Of a stretch of DNA of 64,000 nt, positions 44,034 to 54,332 are shown piece after piece. The first letter of the stretch is position 1. Every line of letters starts with the position of its first letter. Position numbers and translations under genes: made by a program. Source of the stretch: Acidobacteriota bacterium (GTDB taxonomy: Bacteria; Acidobacteriota; Terriglobia; UBA7540); the NCBI GenBank assembly GCA_023474345.1, contig JAMCXS010000023.1, forward strand, positions 1 through 64,000. The letters run 5' to 3'. Below the pieces are notes generated by a model. That model was not told the origin of the DNA and ran no database searches. It was given only the letters and a program-made list of their open reading frames with translations.

Positions 44034-45587
44034 TTGTCTACGATAGAAGGTGAAAGCCGGGAACTGGTTCTACAGCGAGAGAAGAAGCTGCACGCAATCA
44101 CAGAACTGGGTTTTGAACTCTACCCGCATAAATTTGATTTTACTCATACGATTCCTCAAATCTTGTCCTTGTACTCCGCGCAAAGTGCCGAAGACCTAGC
44201 GGCAGCGAAGGTTAACGTCCGGGTAGCGGGCCGGATTATGACGATTCGTCCCCACGGCAAGGCGGGGTTTGCGCATTTGCAGGGCGGAGGGGAACGGCTG
44301 CAAATCTACGTCCGCCTGGATGCCGTCGGAGAGCGCGATTTTGAGTTGTACAAGCTGCTTGATCTGGGAGACCCGATCGGCGTTGAAGGGTACTTGTTCC
44401 GTACGCGAACGGGCGAACTTACGATTCATGCCGAGCACATTTATCTCCTGGCTAAAGCGCTTCTGCCGCTGCCCGAAAAGTGGCATGGCTTGGCGGATGT
44501 GGAGATTCGTTATCGGCAGCGTTATCTCGATCTGATGGTTAACAACGAGGTGCGCCGGGTTTTCGAGCGACGGTCGCGGCTGATCCGATCTTTGCGGGAT
44601 TTTCTTGAGGCCGAGGGCTACCTGGAAGTCGAGACTCCGATGATGCAGTCCCTGGCGGGCGGGGCCATGGCCCGGCCGTTTGTGACCCACCATAATACCC
44701 TCGATATGGATCTTTACCTTCGCATCGCTCCGGAGCTTTACCTGAAGCGGCTGATTGTCGGAGGGCTCGACCGTGTGTACGAATTGAACCGCAACTTTCG
44801 TAACGAGGGAATCTCGACCCAGCACAATCCTGAGTTCACCATGCTGGAGTTCTATCAGGCATATTCGGATTATCTGGATATGATCGAGATTTCTAAGCGT
44901 CTCTTGCGGCATGTGGCCCAAGCCGTTCTGGGTTCAGTCGATTTCGCCTACGGCGAGCACCACATCTCCTTTGAAAAGTTTGAGTCCTACACGATGAAGG
45001 AGGCTGTTGTCCGGTTCTGGCCGGACGGAGCAACGAAAAAGCCCAAGGTCGAAAGCCTCGCCGAACCTAAAGCCGTTTTTGAATGGGCGCAAGTGTACAA
45101 CCAATGGGCCGAACAATCTGAAGGCTCGCATCCTCCCCTTGCCGTGCCGCCAGGGACAGCGCCGGGGATAGCCTTTCAGGAGCTTTTTGAAACTGTGGCT
45201 GAGCGGCATTTGATTCAACCCACGTTTATCCTGGACTTCCCGCTGGAAGTTTCGCCTCTTGCCAAGCAGAAGCCGGATGATCCCAACTTCGTTGAGCGCT
45301 TTGAGCTTTATGTGGGTGGAATGGAAATTGCCAACGCCTTCAGTGAATTGAATGATCCCGCCGAGCAACGCGACCGTTTCCGATACCAGCAACTTCTGCG
45401 GGAAAAGGGGGATCTTTCCGCCCATGCTATTGATGAAGACTATATCCGCGCTTTGAGTTATGGCATGCCGCCGACGGGCGGGGAAGGTATCGGAATCGAC
45501 CGCCTTACGATGCTTCTCACCAATTCCCATTCCATTCGCGATGTGATTTTGTTTCCCTTGCTACGTCCTGAAAAGACCTCGGCTTGA
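44034..45587 (+). CDS. lysS: lysyl-tRNA synthetase, class II
   Basis: A 517-residue class II synthetase charging tRNA-Lys. An OB-fold anticodon domain (about 55-150, [20 protein letters not shown]) precedes the catalytic core. The core has [20 protein letters not shown] (motif 1), [20 protein letters not shown] (motif 2) and [20 protein letters not shown] (motif 3). It starts at TTG (44034), confirmed by the normal N-terminus [20 protein letters not shown], although no good SD is seen. The consensus promoter lies 50 bp upstream. Confidence 0.95.
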   Translation: MSTIEGESRELVLQREKKLHAITELGFELYPHKFDFTHTIPQILSLYSAQSAEDLAAAKVNVRVAGRIMTIRPHGKAGFAHLQGGGERLQIYVRLDAVGERDFELYKLLDLGDPIGVEGYLFRTRTGELTIHAEHIYLLAKALLPLPEKWHGLADVEIRYRQRYLDLMVNNEVRRVFERRSRLIRSLRDFLEAEGYLEVETPMMQSLAGGAMARPFVTHHNTLDMDLYLRIAPELYLKRLIVGGLDRVYELNRNFRNEGISTQHNPEFTMLEFYQAYSDYLDMIEISKRLLRHVAQAVLGSVDFAYGEHHISFEKFESYTMKEAVVRFWPDGATKKPKVESLAEPKAVFEWAQVYNQWAEQSEGSHPPLAVPPGTAPGIAFQELFETVAERHLIQPTFILDFPLEVSPLAKQKPDDPNFVERFELYVGGMEIANAFSELNDPAEQRDRFRYQQLLREKGDLSAHAIDEDYIRALSYGMPPTGGEGIGIDRLTMLLTNSHSIRDVILFPLLRPEKTSA

Positions 45588-45799
45588 TGGCATCCGGTGA
45601 TTCCAAGGTATTCTTTTGCGCATTCGAGGAATGTTTCAGGTCCAGCACTCATATATCACGCACGTGTTTCTATTTCCCCAATCCGGCGCACAAGCCTGAA
45701 CTCGACAATCCTTATGGGGGCTTTGCATCAAGGAGGCTGGGTGTTCGATCTAAATGAACTTTCCATAGGCTGCAATGTCACCGATAATACTTAGTAGCC

Positions 45800-47029
45800 A
45801 TGCGTTTTGAACTGTTCGTTGCTATGCGTTACTTGAAGGCGAAGCGGCGGCAAGCTGCCATCTCGGTGATCACCGCCATTTCGGTGGTTGGCATAATGGC
45901 CGGAGTTTGCGCGCTGGTTGTGGCGTTGGCCATTAACGACGGATTCCGTGAGAAACTTGTGAACAATCTCCTCGGCGCCACGTCCAACATTAACCTGATC
46001 CGTACACAGAATGACGGTATTCGACACTATGAAGCGTTGACGGCGCGGCTTTCGAAGTTGCCGCATGTGGTGGCTGCGGCCCCGGCCCTTTACGAGGAGG
46101 TGCTGATATCAAGCCAGCAGCGGGCTCAGGGTGTGGTCCTCAAGGGAGTCGATCCCGTGCGTGAGGTCAAGGTGGGCGACCTGCTGCAGCACTTGACGGA
46201 AGGCTCACTCAAAGGGCTTTCAGAAACTTTTCCCGGCGCCGATCCGATTATTATAGGGAAAGATTTGGCGAAATCTCTGGGCGTTTTTGTGGGTGACACG
46301 GTGATGGTGACGAGCCCTCAGGGGGCGCTCACACCTTTTGGAGTTGTGCCAAAGTACAAACACTTCCGTGTAGTGGGTATATTCGATTCCGGTTTCTTCG
46401 ATTTTGACTCGACCTGGGCATTTACCAATCTCAGTGCCGCCCAGCAGCTTTTTGACTTAAAGAATGTTGTCTCGGTCATTGAGTTCAAGCTGGATAATGT
46501 TTATAAGGCGGATGCCGTGGCGAAGGTCATCCGTAAAGCCGCCGGACCCGGATTTACGACGACCACTTGGATGAACCAGAATCGTTCGCTCTTTCACGCT
46601 CTGAGTCTGGAGCGCCTTGTAACGATTCTTACCATCGGCCTGATCGTTCTGGTTGCAGCGCTGAATATCTTTATCACGTTGGTGATGATGGTCATGGAAA
46701 AGAACCGCGATATTGCGGTTTTAAGGTCTATGGGTGCAAAGAAGAGGCAGATCTGGACTGTTTTCACGTTGCACGGATTGCTCATTGCCCTAGTGGGCAC
46801 GGTGCTGGGCCTGGCGCTCGGCTACGGGACTTCCTGGGCAGGGCAACATTACAAGCTTATACCGCTGCAGGCGAGTATTTATGGCCTCTCGTCGGTGCCG
46901 TTCCATCCCCGACCATGGGATGGCCTGTGGATAGCTGCTGCGGCCCTGGGTGTTAGCTTCCTCGCGACACTCTACCCATCGCTGGCGGCGACAAAGCTGG
47001 ACCCGGCTGAAATCTTGCGTTACGAGTGA
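45800..47029 (+). CDS. lolC: lipoprotein-releasing ABC transporter permease (LolC/LolE)
   Basis: A 409-residue inner-membrane subunit of the LolCDE complex, which extracts outer-membrane lipoproteins for delivery. An N-terminal helix (ISVITAISVVGIMAGVCALV) is followed by a large periplasmic domain (about 45-265). Three C-terminal helices follow (TILTIGLIVLVAALNIFITL, LLIALVGTVLGLALGYG, GLWIAAAALGVSFLATLYP), with the FtsX-type motif EKNRDIAVLRSMGAKKRQIW. The gene ends LDPAEILRYE, typical of the family. lolD follows after 166 bp. Confidence 0.93.
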   Translation: MRFELFVAMRYLKAKRRQAAISVITAISVVGIMAGVCALVVALAINDGFREKLVNNLLGATSNINLIRTQNDGIRHYEALTARLSKLPHVVAAAPALYEEVLISSQQRAQGVVLKGVDPVREVKVGDLLQHLTEGSLKGLSETFPGADPIIIGKDLAKSLGVFVGDTVMVTSPQGALTPFGVVPKYKHFRVVGIFDSGFFDFDSTWAFTNLSAAQQLFDLKNVVSVIEFKLDNVYKADAVAKVIRKAAGPGFTTTTWMNQNRSLFHALSLERLVTILTIGLIVLVAALNIFITLVMMVMEKNRDIAVLRSMGAKKRQIWTVFTLHGLLIALVGTVLGLALGYGTSWAGQHYKLIPLQASIYGLSSVPFHPRPWDGLWIAAAALGVSFLATLYPSLAATKLDPAEILRYE

Positions 47030-47195
47030 CGGCCACGCATGCCCGCAGACTGCTTGGATGTCTCTTTTGCGCGTGCGAGACGGAACTGGGTTGAGAACAT
47101 CTTTTCGATGCATCGGTAAGGGTTCGATTCTGAAAGGCGGTTTACCCGGACCAGGGGCCACGCGCCTCCGGGAAACTTAACGCGGTCTCTAATTC

Positions 47196-47897
47196 ATGGA
47201 ACCAGGCATTATATTGAGCGTCAGGAACCTTTCGAAAATCTTCCGTTCGGGCGAAGAAGAGGTGGTTGTTTTTGAAGGCCTAAATTTGGAAGTGCGGCAA
47301 GGGGAGTTGGTGGCCCTCGTGGGGGAGTCGGGAACAGGCAAAACCACGCTGTTGCACCTGCTTGCGGCTCTGGACACCCCTACAGAAGGTGAGTTATACT
47401 TTGCTGGGCAGAGGTTATGCGATCTCAGCGCTGAAGCGCAAGCCGAGTACCGCAATCAACGGATCGGTTTTGTCTGGCAAATGCATTATTTGCTGCCCGA
47501 ATTTAGTGCGGTCGAGAACGTGATGTTACCGCAGCTTATTGCAGGCGGGGATGCCAAGGTGGCACAGAACCGTGCCAGGGAACTCCTGGCGGAGGTGGGG
47601 CTGGAAAAGGCCTTAGGGCGCCGGGCAGGCGAGCTCTCCGGTGGAGAGCAGCAGCGCGTCGCACTGGCGAGGGCGTTGGTGAACGGTCCATCGCTGCTGC
47701 TAGCCGATGAGCCCACCGGGAACCTCGATCACCACACGGCAGAGCTTGTCATCGATCTGCTCGAACGGCTGCACCGGGTTCACGGACTGACTTCGGTGTT
47801 AGCCACGCACAATATGGAACTCGCGCAACGCGCGACCCGGATGTTGCGCCTGGAGAACAGGCAACTTTCCGAGGTTGTAGTTCCACGGTTTAACTGA
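47196..47897 (+). CDS. lolD: lipoprotein-releasing ABC transporter ATP-binding protein LolD
   Basis: A 233-residue ABC ATPase partnering the permease upstream. Walker A GESGTGKTTLLHLL, Q-loop region NQRIGFVWQMHYLLPEFSAV, signature LSGGEQQRVALARALVNGPS, Walker B LLLADEPTGNLD and the switch His in LATHNMELAQRA are all present. It provides ATP hydrolysis for lipoprotein release. It lies before clpC (58 bp). Confidence 0.95.
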   Translation: MEPGIILSVRNLSKIFRSGEEEVVVFEGLNLEVRQGELVALVGESGTGKTTLLHLLAALDTPTEGELYFAGQRLCDLSAEAQAEYRNQRIGFVWQMHYLLPEFSAVENVMLPQLIAGGDAKVAQNRARELLAEVGLEKALGRRAGELSGGEQQRVALARALVNGPSLLLADEPTGNLDHHTAELVIDLLERLHRVHGLTSVLATHNMELAQRATRMLRLENRQLSEVVVPRFN

Positions 47898-47955
47898 CAG
47901 CCTGCTCTTCTGAGTACGGATGAGGGGCGGAGTCTATAGGAAGAACTGAGGAGCT

Positions 47956-50394
47956 ATGTTCGAGAGATACACAGAGAAAGCCCGGCGTGTTATCTTTTTC
48001 GCTCGCTACGAAGCCAGCCAGTTTGGCAGCCCCTACATCGAGACCGAGCACTTGCTGCTTGGTCTGCTGCGTGAAGATAAGGCTCTTACCAACCGTTTCT
48101 TACGTTCCCATGCGTCCATTGAATCGATTCGCAAGCAGGTGGAGGCGCGCACTCCGATTCGGGAGAAGGTCTCGACTTCCGTTGAGCTGCCGCTCAGTCA
48201 GGAGTGCAAGCGGGTCCTCGCCTATGCTGCCGAAGAAGCTGAGCGCTTATCGCACAAACACATTGGCACTGAACACCTTTTACTGGGGCTGCTGCGCGAG
48301 GACAAATCATTCGCCGCCGAGATTCTTCACGACCGGGGTTTGCGGTTATCAACGCTTCGGGAAGAGTTGAGCCGGGCGCAGACCGAAAAAGTATCCTCGA
48401 GCCGTTCCAAGGAGACTTCATTGCTGGCTGAATTCAGCCGGGACCTGACTCAGGCCGCGCTTGAAAATCAGCTTGACCCACTGGTCGGCCGGGAGAATGA
48501 AGTCGAGCGTGTGGTGCAAATCCTTTGCCGGCGGACCAAGAATAATCCGGTGCTGATCGGCGAGCCGGGGGTTGGCAAGACGGCCATTGTGGAAGGTTTG
48601 GCCGAACGCATTGCCGAAGGGGATGTGCCTTCGTTTCTTGCTGATAAGCGCATCCTGGCGCTCGACCTTTCATTGATTGTGGCCGGCACGAAGTACCGCG
48701 GACAATTTGAGGAACGCCTGAAGACCATCATGAAAGAGTTGATGGAAGCGCAAAATGCTATTATCTTTATCGATGAATTGCACACCCTGGTGGGGGCGGG
48801 CTCGGCTGAAGGTTCGCTGGACGCCGCGAATATTCTTAAGCCGGCGCTTTCCCGGGGTGAGATTCAATGCATCGGAGCGACGACGCCGGCGGAATTCCGA
48901 AAATCCATCGAGCGGGACCGGTCGCTTGAAAGGCGGTTTCAGGCGGTGAAGGTGCCTCCGCCGGACGAAGCTCAAGCGGTCAAGATTCTGTTCGGAATCA
49001 AGGAGCGGTACGAGAAATTCCATGCAGTTACCTATACGGACGAAGCTCTGTCGAACGCTGTCTATCTATCCAGCCGTTACATCCCGGACCGGTTCCTTCC
49101 CGATAAAGCTGTTGACCTTATCGACGAAGCGGGCGCGCGGGTGAAGTTGAGGCAGAGCACCTTGCCGGAAGAGATGATTGACGTTCAGAAGCGGATCAAG
49201 TTTGTGGTTCACCGCATGGAGAACGCCATCGCCAATCACGAATTTGAAAAGGCGCGTTTTTATTCCGACGAAGAGCGGAAAGAGCGCGAGAACCTCCGCC
49301 TACTGAGGGAAAAGTACAATATTGATGAGACCTCGATTGGTTCGGTAACGAGCGTGGATATCGAAGAAGTAGTGTCGCGCTGGACCGGGATACCTGTCAG
49401 CTCGATCAAAGAAGAGGAAACGTCGAAGCTGCTGCGGATTGAAGATGAGTTGCACAAGCGCATTATCAGTCAAGACCGCGCGATTTCAGCGCTCGCCCGG
49501 GCCATTCGGCGTTCACGCGCCGGACTGAAGCCCCCGGGCCGTCCCGTGGGATCGTTCCTTTTCCTGGGCCCCACCGGCGTGGGGAAGACGGAAATGGCGC
49601 GCTCACTTGCCGAGTTTCTGTTCGGCAGTGAACGAGCGCTGATCCGCTTTGATATGTCGGAGTTTATGGAAAAACACTCCGTCTCAAAGCTGATTGGTTC
49701 TCCTCCCGGCTATGTGGGCTACGAGGAGGGCGGACAGCTTACGGAACGTGTGCGGCGTACGCCTTATTCACTGATCTTGCTGGATGAAATCGAGAAGGCG
49801 CATCCGGACATCTTTAATATTCTTTTGCAAGTTTTTGAGGACGGGCAATTGACCGACGGGTTGGGCAACACAGTTGATTTTAAGAATACCATCCTGATCA
49901 TGACCTCCAATATCGGGGCCCGGTACCTGGAGCGACGGTCCAATTTGGGGTTTCAGTCGGCGGCGGAAGGAGCGACCGAGAAAAAGATTGGCGACCTCGT
50001 TATGGCCGAGGTGAAACGCCTGTTCAATCCCGAATTTTTAAACCGTCTTGATGAGGTGATCATCTTTAATGCTCTAAACGATAATGATTTGCTTCAGATT
50101 CTTGATTTGCTTGTTAGCATGATGAATCAGCATCTGGCGCAAAAGAATATTTCGTTGACGCTTTCCCCTGAGGCAGGGAAGTGGATTCTGGAAAAGACTT
50201 GTGCGGACCGTTCTTACGGGGCCAGGCCTTTGCGGCGGGCGTTGCAGAAATACATCGAGGATCCGCTTTCGGAAGCGTTGATTCAGGGCGAAGTCCAACC
50301 CCCGACGGTCCTGGAGGTGGTTGTCGAAAACGAATCGCTGTATTACCGCCCTGTGAACGATAAGCTGGTCGCGGCCACGCCACTCTCTCACTAG
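47956..50394 (+). CDS. clpC: ATP-dependent Clp protease ATP-binding subunit ClpC
   Basis: An 812-residue HSP100 unfoldase feeding ClpP. The two Clp_N repeats lie at about 1-140 ([38 protein letters not shown]). AAA1 has [15 protein letters not shown] (about 206). A UVR motif ([19 protein letters not shown]) lies in the middle domain, marking it as ClpC rather than ClpA or ClpB. AAA2 has [20 protein letters not shown] (about 540) and arginine-finger regions follow. The LGF segment (RSNLGFQ) needed to dock ClpP is present. SD GAGGAG is 5 nt upstream. Confidence 0.95.
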   Translation: MFERYTEKARRVIFFARYEASQFGSPYIETEHLLLGLLREDKALTNRFLRSHASIESIRKQVEARTPIREKVSTSVELPLSQECKRVLAYAAEEAERLSHKHIGTEHLLLGLLREDKSFAAEILHDRGLRLSTLREELSRAQTEKVSSSRSKETSLLAEFSRDLTQAALENQLDPLVGRENEVERVVQILCRRTKNNPVLIGEPGVGKTAIVEGLAERIAEGDVPSFLADKRILALDLSLIVAGTKYRGQFEERLKTIMKELMEAQNAIIFIDELHTLVGAGSAEGSLDAANILKPALSRGEIQCIGATTPAEFRKSIERDRSLERRFQAVKVPPPDEAQAVKILFGIKERYEKFHAVTYTDEALSNAVYLSSRYIPDRFLPDKAVDLIDEAGARVKLRQSTLPEEMIDVQKRIKFVVHRMENAIANHEFEKARFYSDEERKERENLRLLREKYNIDETSIGSVTSVDIEEVVSRWTGIPVSSIKEEETSKLLRIEDELHKRIISQDRAISALARAIRRSRAGLKPPGRPVGSFLFLGPTGVGKTEMARSLAEFLFGSERALIRFDMSEFMEKHSVSKLIGSPPGYVGYEEGGQLTERVRRTPYSLILLDEIEKAHPDIFNILLQVFEDGQLTDGLGNTVDFKNTILIMTSNIGARYLERRSNLGFQSAAEGATEKKIGDLVMAEVKRLFNPEFLNRLDEVIIFNALNDNDLLQILDLLVSMMNQHLAQKNISLTLSPEAGKWILEKTCADRSYGARPLRRALQKYIEDPLSEALIQGEVQPPTVLEVVVENESLYYRPVNDKLVAATPLSH

Positions 50395-50574
50395 TGCAAC
50401 TCAATTCCGATGGGCGCCGGAGAGTCCGCGAAGAATCTGAATACCCAACGCATCCTCAGAAATTTGGCTTTGGAGCTCAGTCCTTTCAAGCCAAGGACGC
50501 CAGCCAACTCTAGAGAAATTGACCGCATCGGAGATGCTTAAGTTTTCATCGAGAATGGGGAGAAAGGCTGTTTC

Positions 50575-53568
50575 TTGAGGCTTTCTACAGGTAGTCGCCG
50601 AAAACAGACACACGAGGTGGGAATCTGTCTCGCGACCACGATTCTGACCGTAATCTTCATTGCCTTTATTGGACCTAAGCTTCGCGCGCAGAGTTCTCCT
50701 CCCCCATCCGCGCAGAAACAGCCGGCTACGCCTCAAAATGAGCAGAAGAAGGCTCCCAATCAGACGCCCCCCACCCAGGCTCCCGCACCAGAGCTCGAAC
50801 AGTTGCAGCTTGAAACTCCTCAACTCAAAACGCCAACGGCTCCGAAGCCGCAAAAGCCTTCAAAAAAAGTTCAGCCAACCAAGCCGAAGGTCCCTTTGAT
50901 TGAGGCAATCGAATTTCGAGGCAATCGGCGCGTTCCTTCCTCCGTCCTGCGAGCGCGGATTCTATCTCGGCCGGGTGAGGTCTATAACATCAATAGCCTT
51001 GAGCGCGATTTTATGGCTCTTTGGAACACCGGCTATTTTGATGACATCCGTTTAGAAGTCGAGAATGGGAAGACGGGGAAGATTGTGATTTTTTATGTGC
51101 GCGAGAAGAAATTGATCAGGGCGATCAGTTATAAAGGCTTAAGCACTATATCAGAATCAGACGTCATGGAGGCGTTCCAGAAGCGCAAGATCGGCCTGAC
51201 GATCGACTCTCAATACGACCCTGTGGTTATCAAACGGGCTGAGGTTGTTCTTCACGATATGCTTGCCGCCCACGGAAGACAGTTTGCGACCGTGCGGCAT
51301 CGCACCCGCAATATTCCTCCAAACTCCGTGGCCCTCACATTTATCATTACAGAGGGTCCTAAAGTCAAGGTCGGCAACATTCGATTTCAAGGGAACACGG
51401 TATTTTCGAACAATACGCTGGTTCGGCAGATGAAACTGTCTCGACCCGCGGGTGTCCCGCCCTGGTTCTATTGGTTTCATAAGACTTACGATCATGACAA
51501 AGTTCTTTTCGATTTGGAAAAAGTGCGCGAGCTTTACCAGGATCACGGTTATTTCTTTGCCCTTCCGGAAGAGCCAAAAGTGAAGATGCGGAACACGGTG
51601 CACCGGTGGCCGTTTTTCTTTTGGAGTTGGGGGCACGGGAAAGCCGTGGACGTTACCATCCCTATTGAGCAGGGTCACCAGTATAAGCTCGGGAAGTTTA
51701 CGATCCGGGGCAACAAGCTCTTTAAACAAAAGCAATTGGAGATGTTCCTCGGGATGAAGCCTGGGGACGTCTTCGATCTCTCCAAGGTTCGCAAAGCAAT
51801 CGACAACCTGACCAAGCTCTACGGAGAGTTCGGCTATATCAACTTTGTTGCAACTCCGGACCCGGAGCCCGACCGCAAAAAACGTGTTGTTAACCTGGCG
51901 CTGGACTTTGATGAAGGCAAGCAATTTTTTGTTCACAGGATCAACTTCTCAGGCAACACCAAAACGCGTGACAAGGTCATTCGGCGTGAACTGTTGCTGA
52001 ACGAAGGAGAAGTTTTTGACACCCGCCTTTGGGATTTGAGCGTTTTGAAAGTTAACCAACTTGGCTTTTTTGACCCAATCAAGAAGGAAGACTATAACAT
52101 CAGGCAAAATGCCAAGAACAACACGGTCGATATCGATTTGAAGGTCAAGGAAAAGGGGCGTAACTCGATTGGCTTTTCCGGAGGAACGAGCGCGCTGTCG
52201 GGAAATTTCATCGGTTTTAATTACTCGACAAGCAATTTCCTGGGTCTCGGTGAAACACTTAGTGCGAGTGTGCAAACCGGACAGTACGAAAAAATGTATC
52301 AGTTCGGCTTTACTGAGCCGTACATTGTTGACCGGCCTATCACAACTGGTTTCACCGTCTTCAAGAGCGATATCAATTTCAACCAACTGCAGCAGACGAG
52401 CGTTTTTTCGGGCGTCAGCCAGACATCGCTGGTTTCGGCATTCGGGGCCAGTTCGTTTCAAAACTTCGCTGAGAATTCAACAGGCTTTACGGCTTTTGCC
52501 AGCTACCCTCTTAAGCGCCACTTTGCGCGCTTGGGCCTGACGTATAGTTTCTCCACGGACAGCTTGCAGACATTCAGCCTGGCGTCCCAGGCTTACTTCT
52601 CAGCCCTCAATTTTCAAAACATCGTGTCGGGGCCGAATTCCCTTACAGGCATCCGAACGAGCGCGGTGATGCCGACTTTTAATTACAGCACTGTGGACAA
52701 TTACATGAGTCCCCACCGCGGGAAGTCCCTTTATGCTTCGTTGCAATTTGCCGGGAGTTTTCTGGGGGGAAATGTCAATAGCATAACACCAACTGTGGAG
52801 GCTAAGTATTACCACCCTATTAATCACAATCGGAACACGCTGGCCTTCCACGCCCTGTTTTCGACGGTCGCGGGATACGGCGGCCGGGTGCCCCCGCCCT
52901 TCTCGCGATTCTACATGGGAGGCGAGAACGACATCCGGGGATTTGACATTTATTCCATCAGCCCGATTGCTTTCTTCCCGACAGTGGCTCAGGTTTGTAA
53001 CCGGGATGCCGCCGGCAATACCATTCCTGCCTTGGACTCCAGCGGGAATTCGACCGGTGCCTGCGGGTCGTACACAAGCTTTCCTGTGAATACCGTCACG
53101 TTCCCCGGTGGGGATACGGAATGGGTCACGAATTTCGAGTATCGTATTCCCATCATCGGCCCGGTGACCCTTGAGCCTTTCATCGATGCGGGAATGGACT
53201 TCATTTGGCATACCAGCCAATTGAACTTGCGGCCGAGCGCGCTTTTGCCGATTACCCAGAACTATTCTTATTTCCCGGTTCCTAAGCAACTGCCGATTGT
53301 GGCGGGGACAAACTATCAGCCTCGCAGTTCGGTGGGCGTGCAGGTTGCGGTGATCGTCCCGCATTTTAATATCCCATTCCGAGTCTACTATGGTTACAAT
53401 TGGCTTCGTCTGAACGAGATTATAAATCCACCAGAGGGTGCAAATCTTCCACCTGCTTCGCTCTTCCCGAATACCGCAACGTATGACCAGATCATGCCGT
53501 ATTTTCAACCCTTTCGATACGCCGAGCGGAGATCGATGGTGGGGTTCACCGTGTCCCAAACTTTTTAG
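50575..53568 (+). CDS. bamA: outer membrane assembly factor BamA
   Basis: A 997-residue Omp85 protein that folds beta-barrel proteins into the outer membrane. An N-terminal hydrophobic segment (ATTILTVIFIAFIGPKLRAQ) precedes a Pro/Gln/Lys-rich linker (about 40-105). POTRA domains follow (about 108-480; IEAIEFRGNRRVPSSVLRAR, VKVGNIRFQGNTVFSNNTLV, YKLGKFTIRGNKLFKQKQLE, FFVHRINFSGNTKTRDKVIR). The barrel begins near 515 and ends in Phe (VGFTVSQTF), with the RGFD-like motif ENDIRGFDIYS. It starts at TTG with GGAGAAAGG 7 nt upstream; a GTG at 50617 is an alternative. The long Pro-rich linker is unusual. skp follows. Confidence 0.95.
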   Translation: MRLSTGSRRKQTHEVGICLATTILTVIFIAFIGPKLRAQSSPPPSAQKQPATPQNEQKKAPNQTPPTQAPAPELEQLQLETPQLKTPTAPKPQKPSKKVQPTKPKVPLIEAIEFRGNRRVPSSVLRARILSRPGEVYNINSLERDFMALWNTGYFDDIRLEVENGKTGKIVIFYVREKKLIRAISYKGLSTISESDVMEAFQKRKIGLTIDSQYDPVVIKRAEVVLHDMLAAHGRQFATVRHRTRNIPPNSVALTFIITEGPKVKVGNIRFQGNTVFSNNTLVRQMKLSRPAGVPPWFYWFHKTYDHDKVLFDLEKVRELYQDHGYFFALPEEPKVKMRNTVHRWPFFFWSWGHGKAVDVTIPIEQGHQYKLGKFTIRGNKLFKQKQLEMFLGMKPGDVFDLSKVRKAIDNLTKLYGEFGYINFVATPDPEPDRKKRVVNLALDFDEGKQFFVHRINFSGNTKTRDKVIRRELLLNEGEVFDTRLWDLSVLKVNQLGFFDPIKKEDYNIRQNAKNNTVDIDLKVKEKGRNSIGFSGGTSALSGNFIGFNYSTSNFLGLGETLSASVQTGQYEKMYQFGFTEPYIVDRPITTGFTVFKSDINFNQLQQTSVFSGVSQTSLVSAFGASSFQNFAENSTGFTAFASYPLKRHFARLGLTYSFSTDSLQTFSLASQAYFSALNFQNIVSGPNSLTGIRTSAVMPTFNYSTVDNYMSPHRGKSLYASLQFAGSFLGGNVNSITPTVEAKYYHPINHNRNTLAFHALFSTVAGYGGRVPPPFSRFYMGGENDIRGFDIYSISPIAFFPTVAQVCNRDAAGNTIPALDSSGNSTGACGSYTSFPVNTVTFPGGDTEWVTNFEYRIPIIGPVTLEPFIDAGMDFIWHTSQLNLRPSALLPITQNYSYFPVPKQLPIVAGTNYQPRSSVGVQVAVIVPHFNIPFRVYYGYNWLRLNEIINPPEGANLPPASLFPNTATYDQIMPYFQPFRYAERRSMVGFTVSQTF

Positions 53569-53636
53569 CTTGACACCGATTCCGGTGACAGTGGCAAGAT
53601 TAAGGATGAGTTTTTTTGAAAGAAAAAGGAGTACGG

Positions 53637-54260
53637 ATGAGAAATCGAGCCTATGCTATTTTCGTGTCTTTTGCCTTGCTGACTAGCCCGCTTCTCCTTG
53701 CCGGGCAGAGTTCGGTTCCTTCTGGCGCGGGGGGAAAAGTCGCAGTGATCAATATCCAGGATGCGATCCTCAGCACGGCGGAAGGCAAAAAGGCGATGCA
53801 GGATCTCCAGAGCAAGTACATGCCGCGCCAACAGGAGATTCAACGGAGGCAGCAGGAGGTCCAGCAGTTACAGGAGCAGCTTCAGAAACAAATGATGACC
53901 TTGAGCGATAGCGAACAGCGGCGGATGAGCCGCGAACTCGAGGAGAAGCAGAAGATCCTGCGAAGAATGACCGAGGATGCTCAATCAGATTTCCAGAACG
54001 ACCGCGACGACCTGATGCGGAGGATCGGGCAGAAGATGATCAAGGTCATTGATCAGTACGCGTCGCAAAACGGCTATTCTCTGGTCATCGATTCAGGCCA
54101 AGTTCCTGTCTATTATGCTGGGAAGGGCGTCAACATTACTCCGGAAATTGTTAACCTGTATAACTCCGAAAACCCCGTGCAGGCGGCTTCGTCAGCGACC
54201 GGAGGAGGCAGTGCGGACGCTGGCGCGCCTGCGAAGGCAAGTCCAAAGCCCAAGCGTTAG
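53637..54260 (+). CDS. skp: OmpH/Skp-family periplasmic chaperone
   Basis: A 207-residue exported protein: signal peptide MRNRAYAIFVSFALLTSPLL, then GGKVAVINIQDAILSTAEGK, a long coiled coil (about 55-140, RQQEIQRRQQEVQQLQEQLQ) and the C-terminal GYSLVIDSGQVPVYYAGKGV with NITPEIVNLYN. It would hold unfolded outer-membrane proteins for BamA, whose gene lies immediately upstream. The ATG at 53637 has AAAAGGAG upstream; a TTG at 53616 would precede the signal peptide. The C-terminal tail is Ala/Gly/Lys-rich. Confidence 0.92.
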   Translation: MRNRAYAIFVSFALLTSPLLLAGQSSVPSGAGGKVAVINIQDAILSTAEGKKAMQDLQSKYMPRQQEIQRRQQEVQQLQEQLQKQMMTLSDSEQRRMSRELEEKQKILRRMTEDAQSDFQNDRDDLMRRIGQKMIKVIDQYASQNGYSLVIDSGQVPVYYAGKGVNITPEIVNLYNSENPVQAASSATGGGSADAGAPAKASPKPKR

Positions 54261-54332
54261 TCAGCCGCGTCAGCATAACTTGTTGCAGCCTGCCGTTAGG
54301 AGCCTGAGCTAACCCATTGGTGTCGCCGCAAG

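Noticed and set aside
45597-45794. 65-codon frame between lysS and lolC
   Set aside because: No ribosome-binding site and no recognisable protein features.
47115-47160. tRNA-like T-loop sequence GGTTCGATTCTG after lolC
   Set aside because: No matching acceptor, D or anticodon arms could be folded around it.
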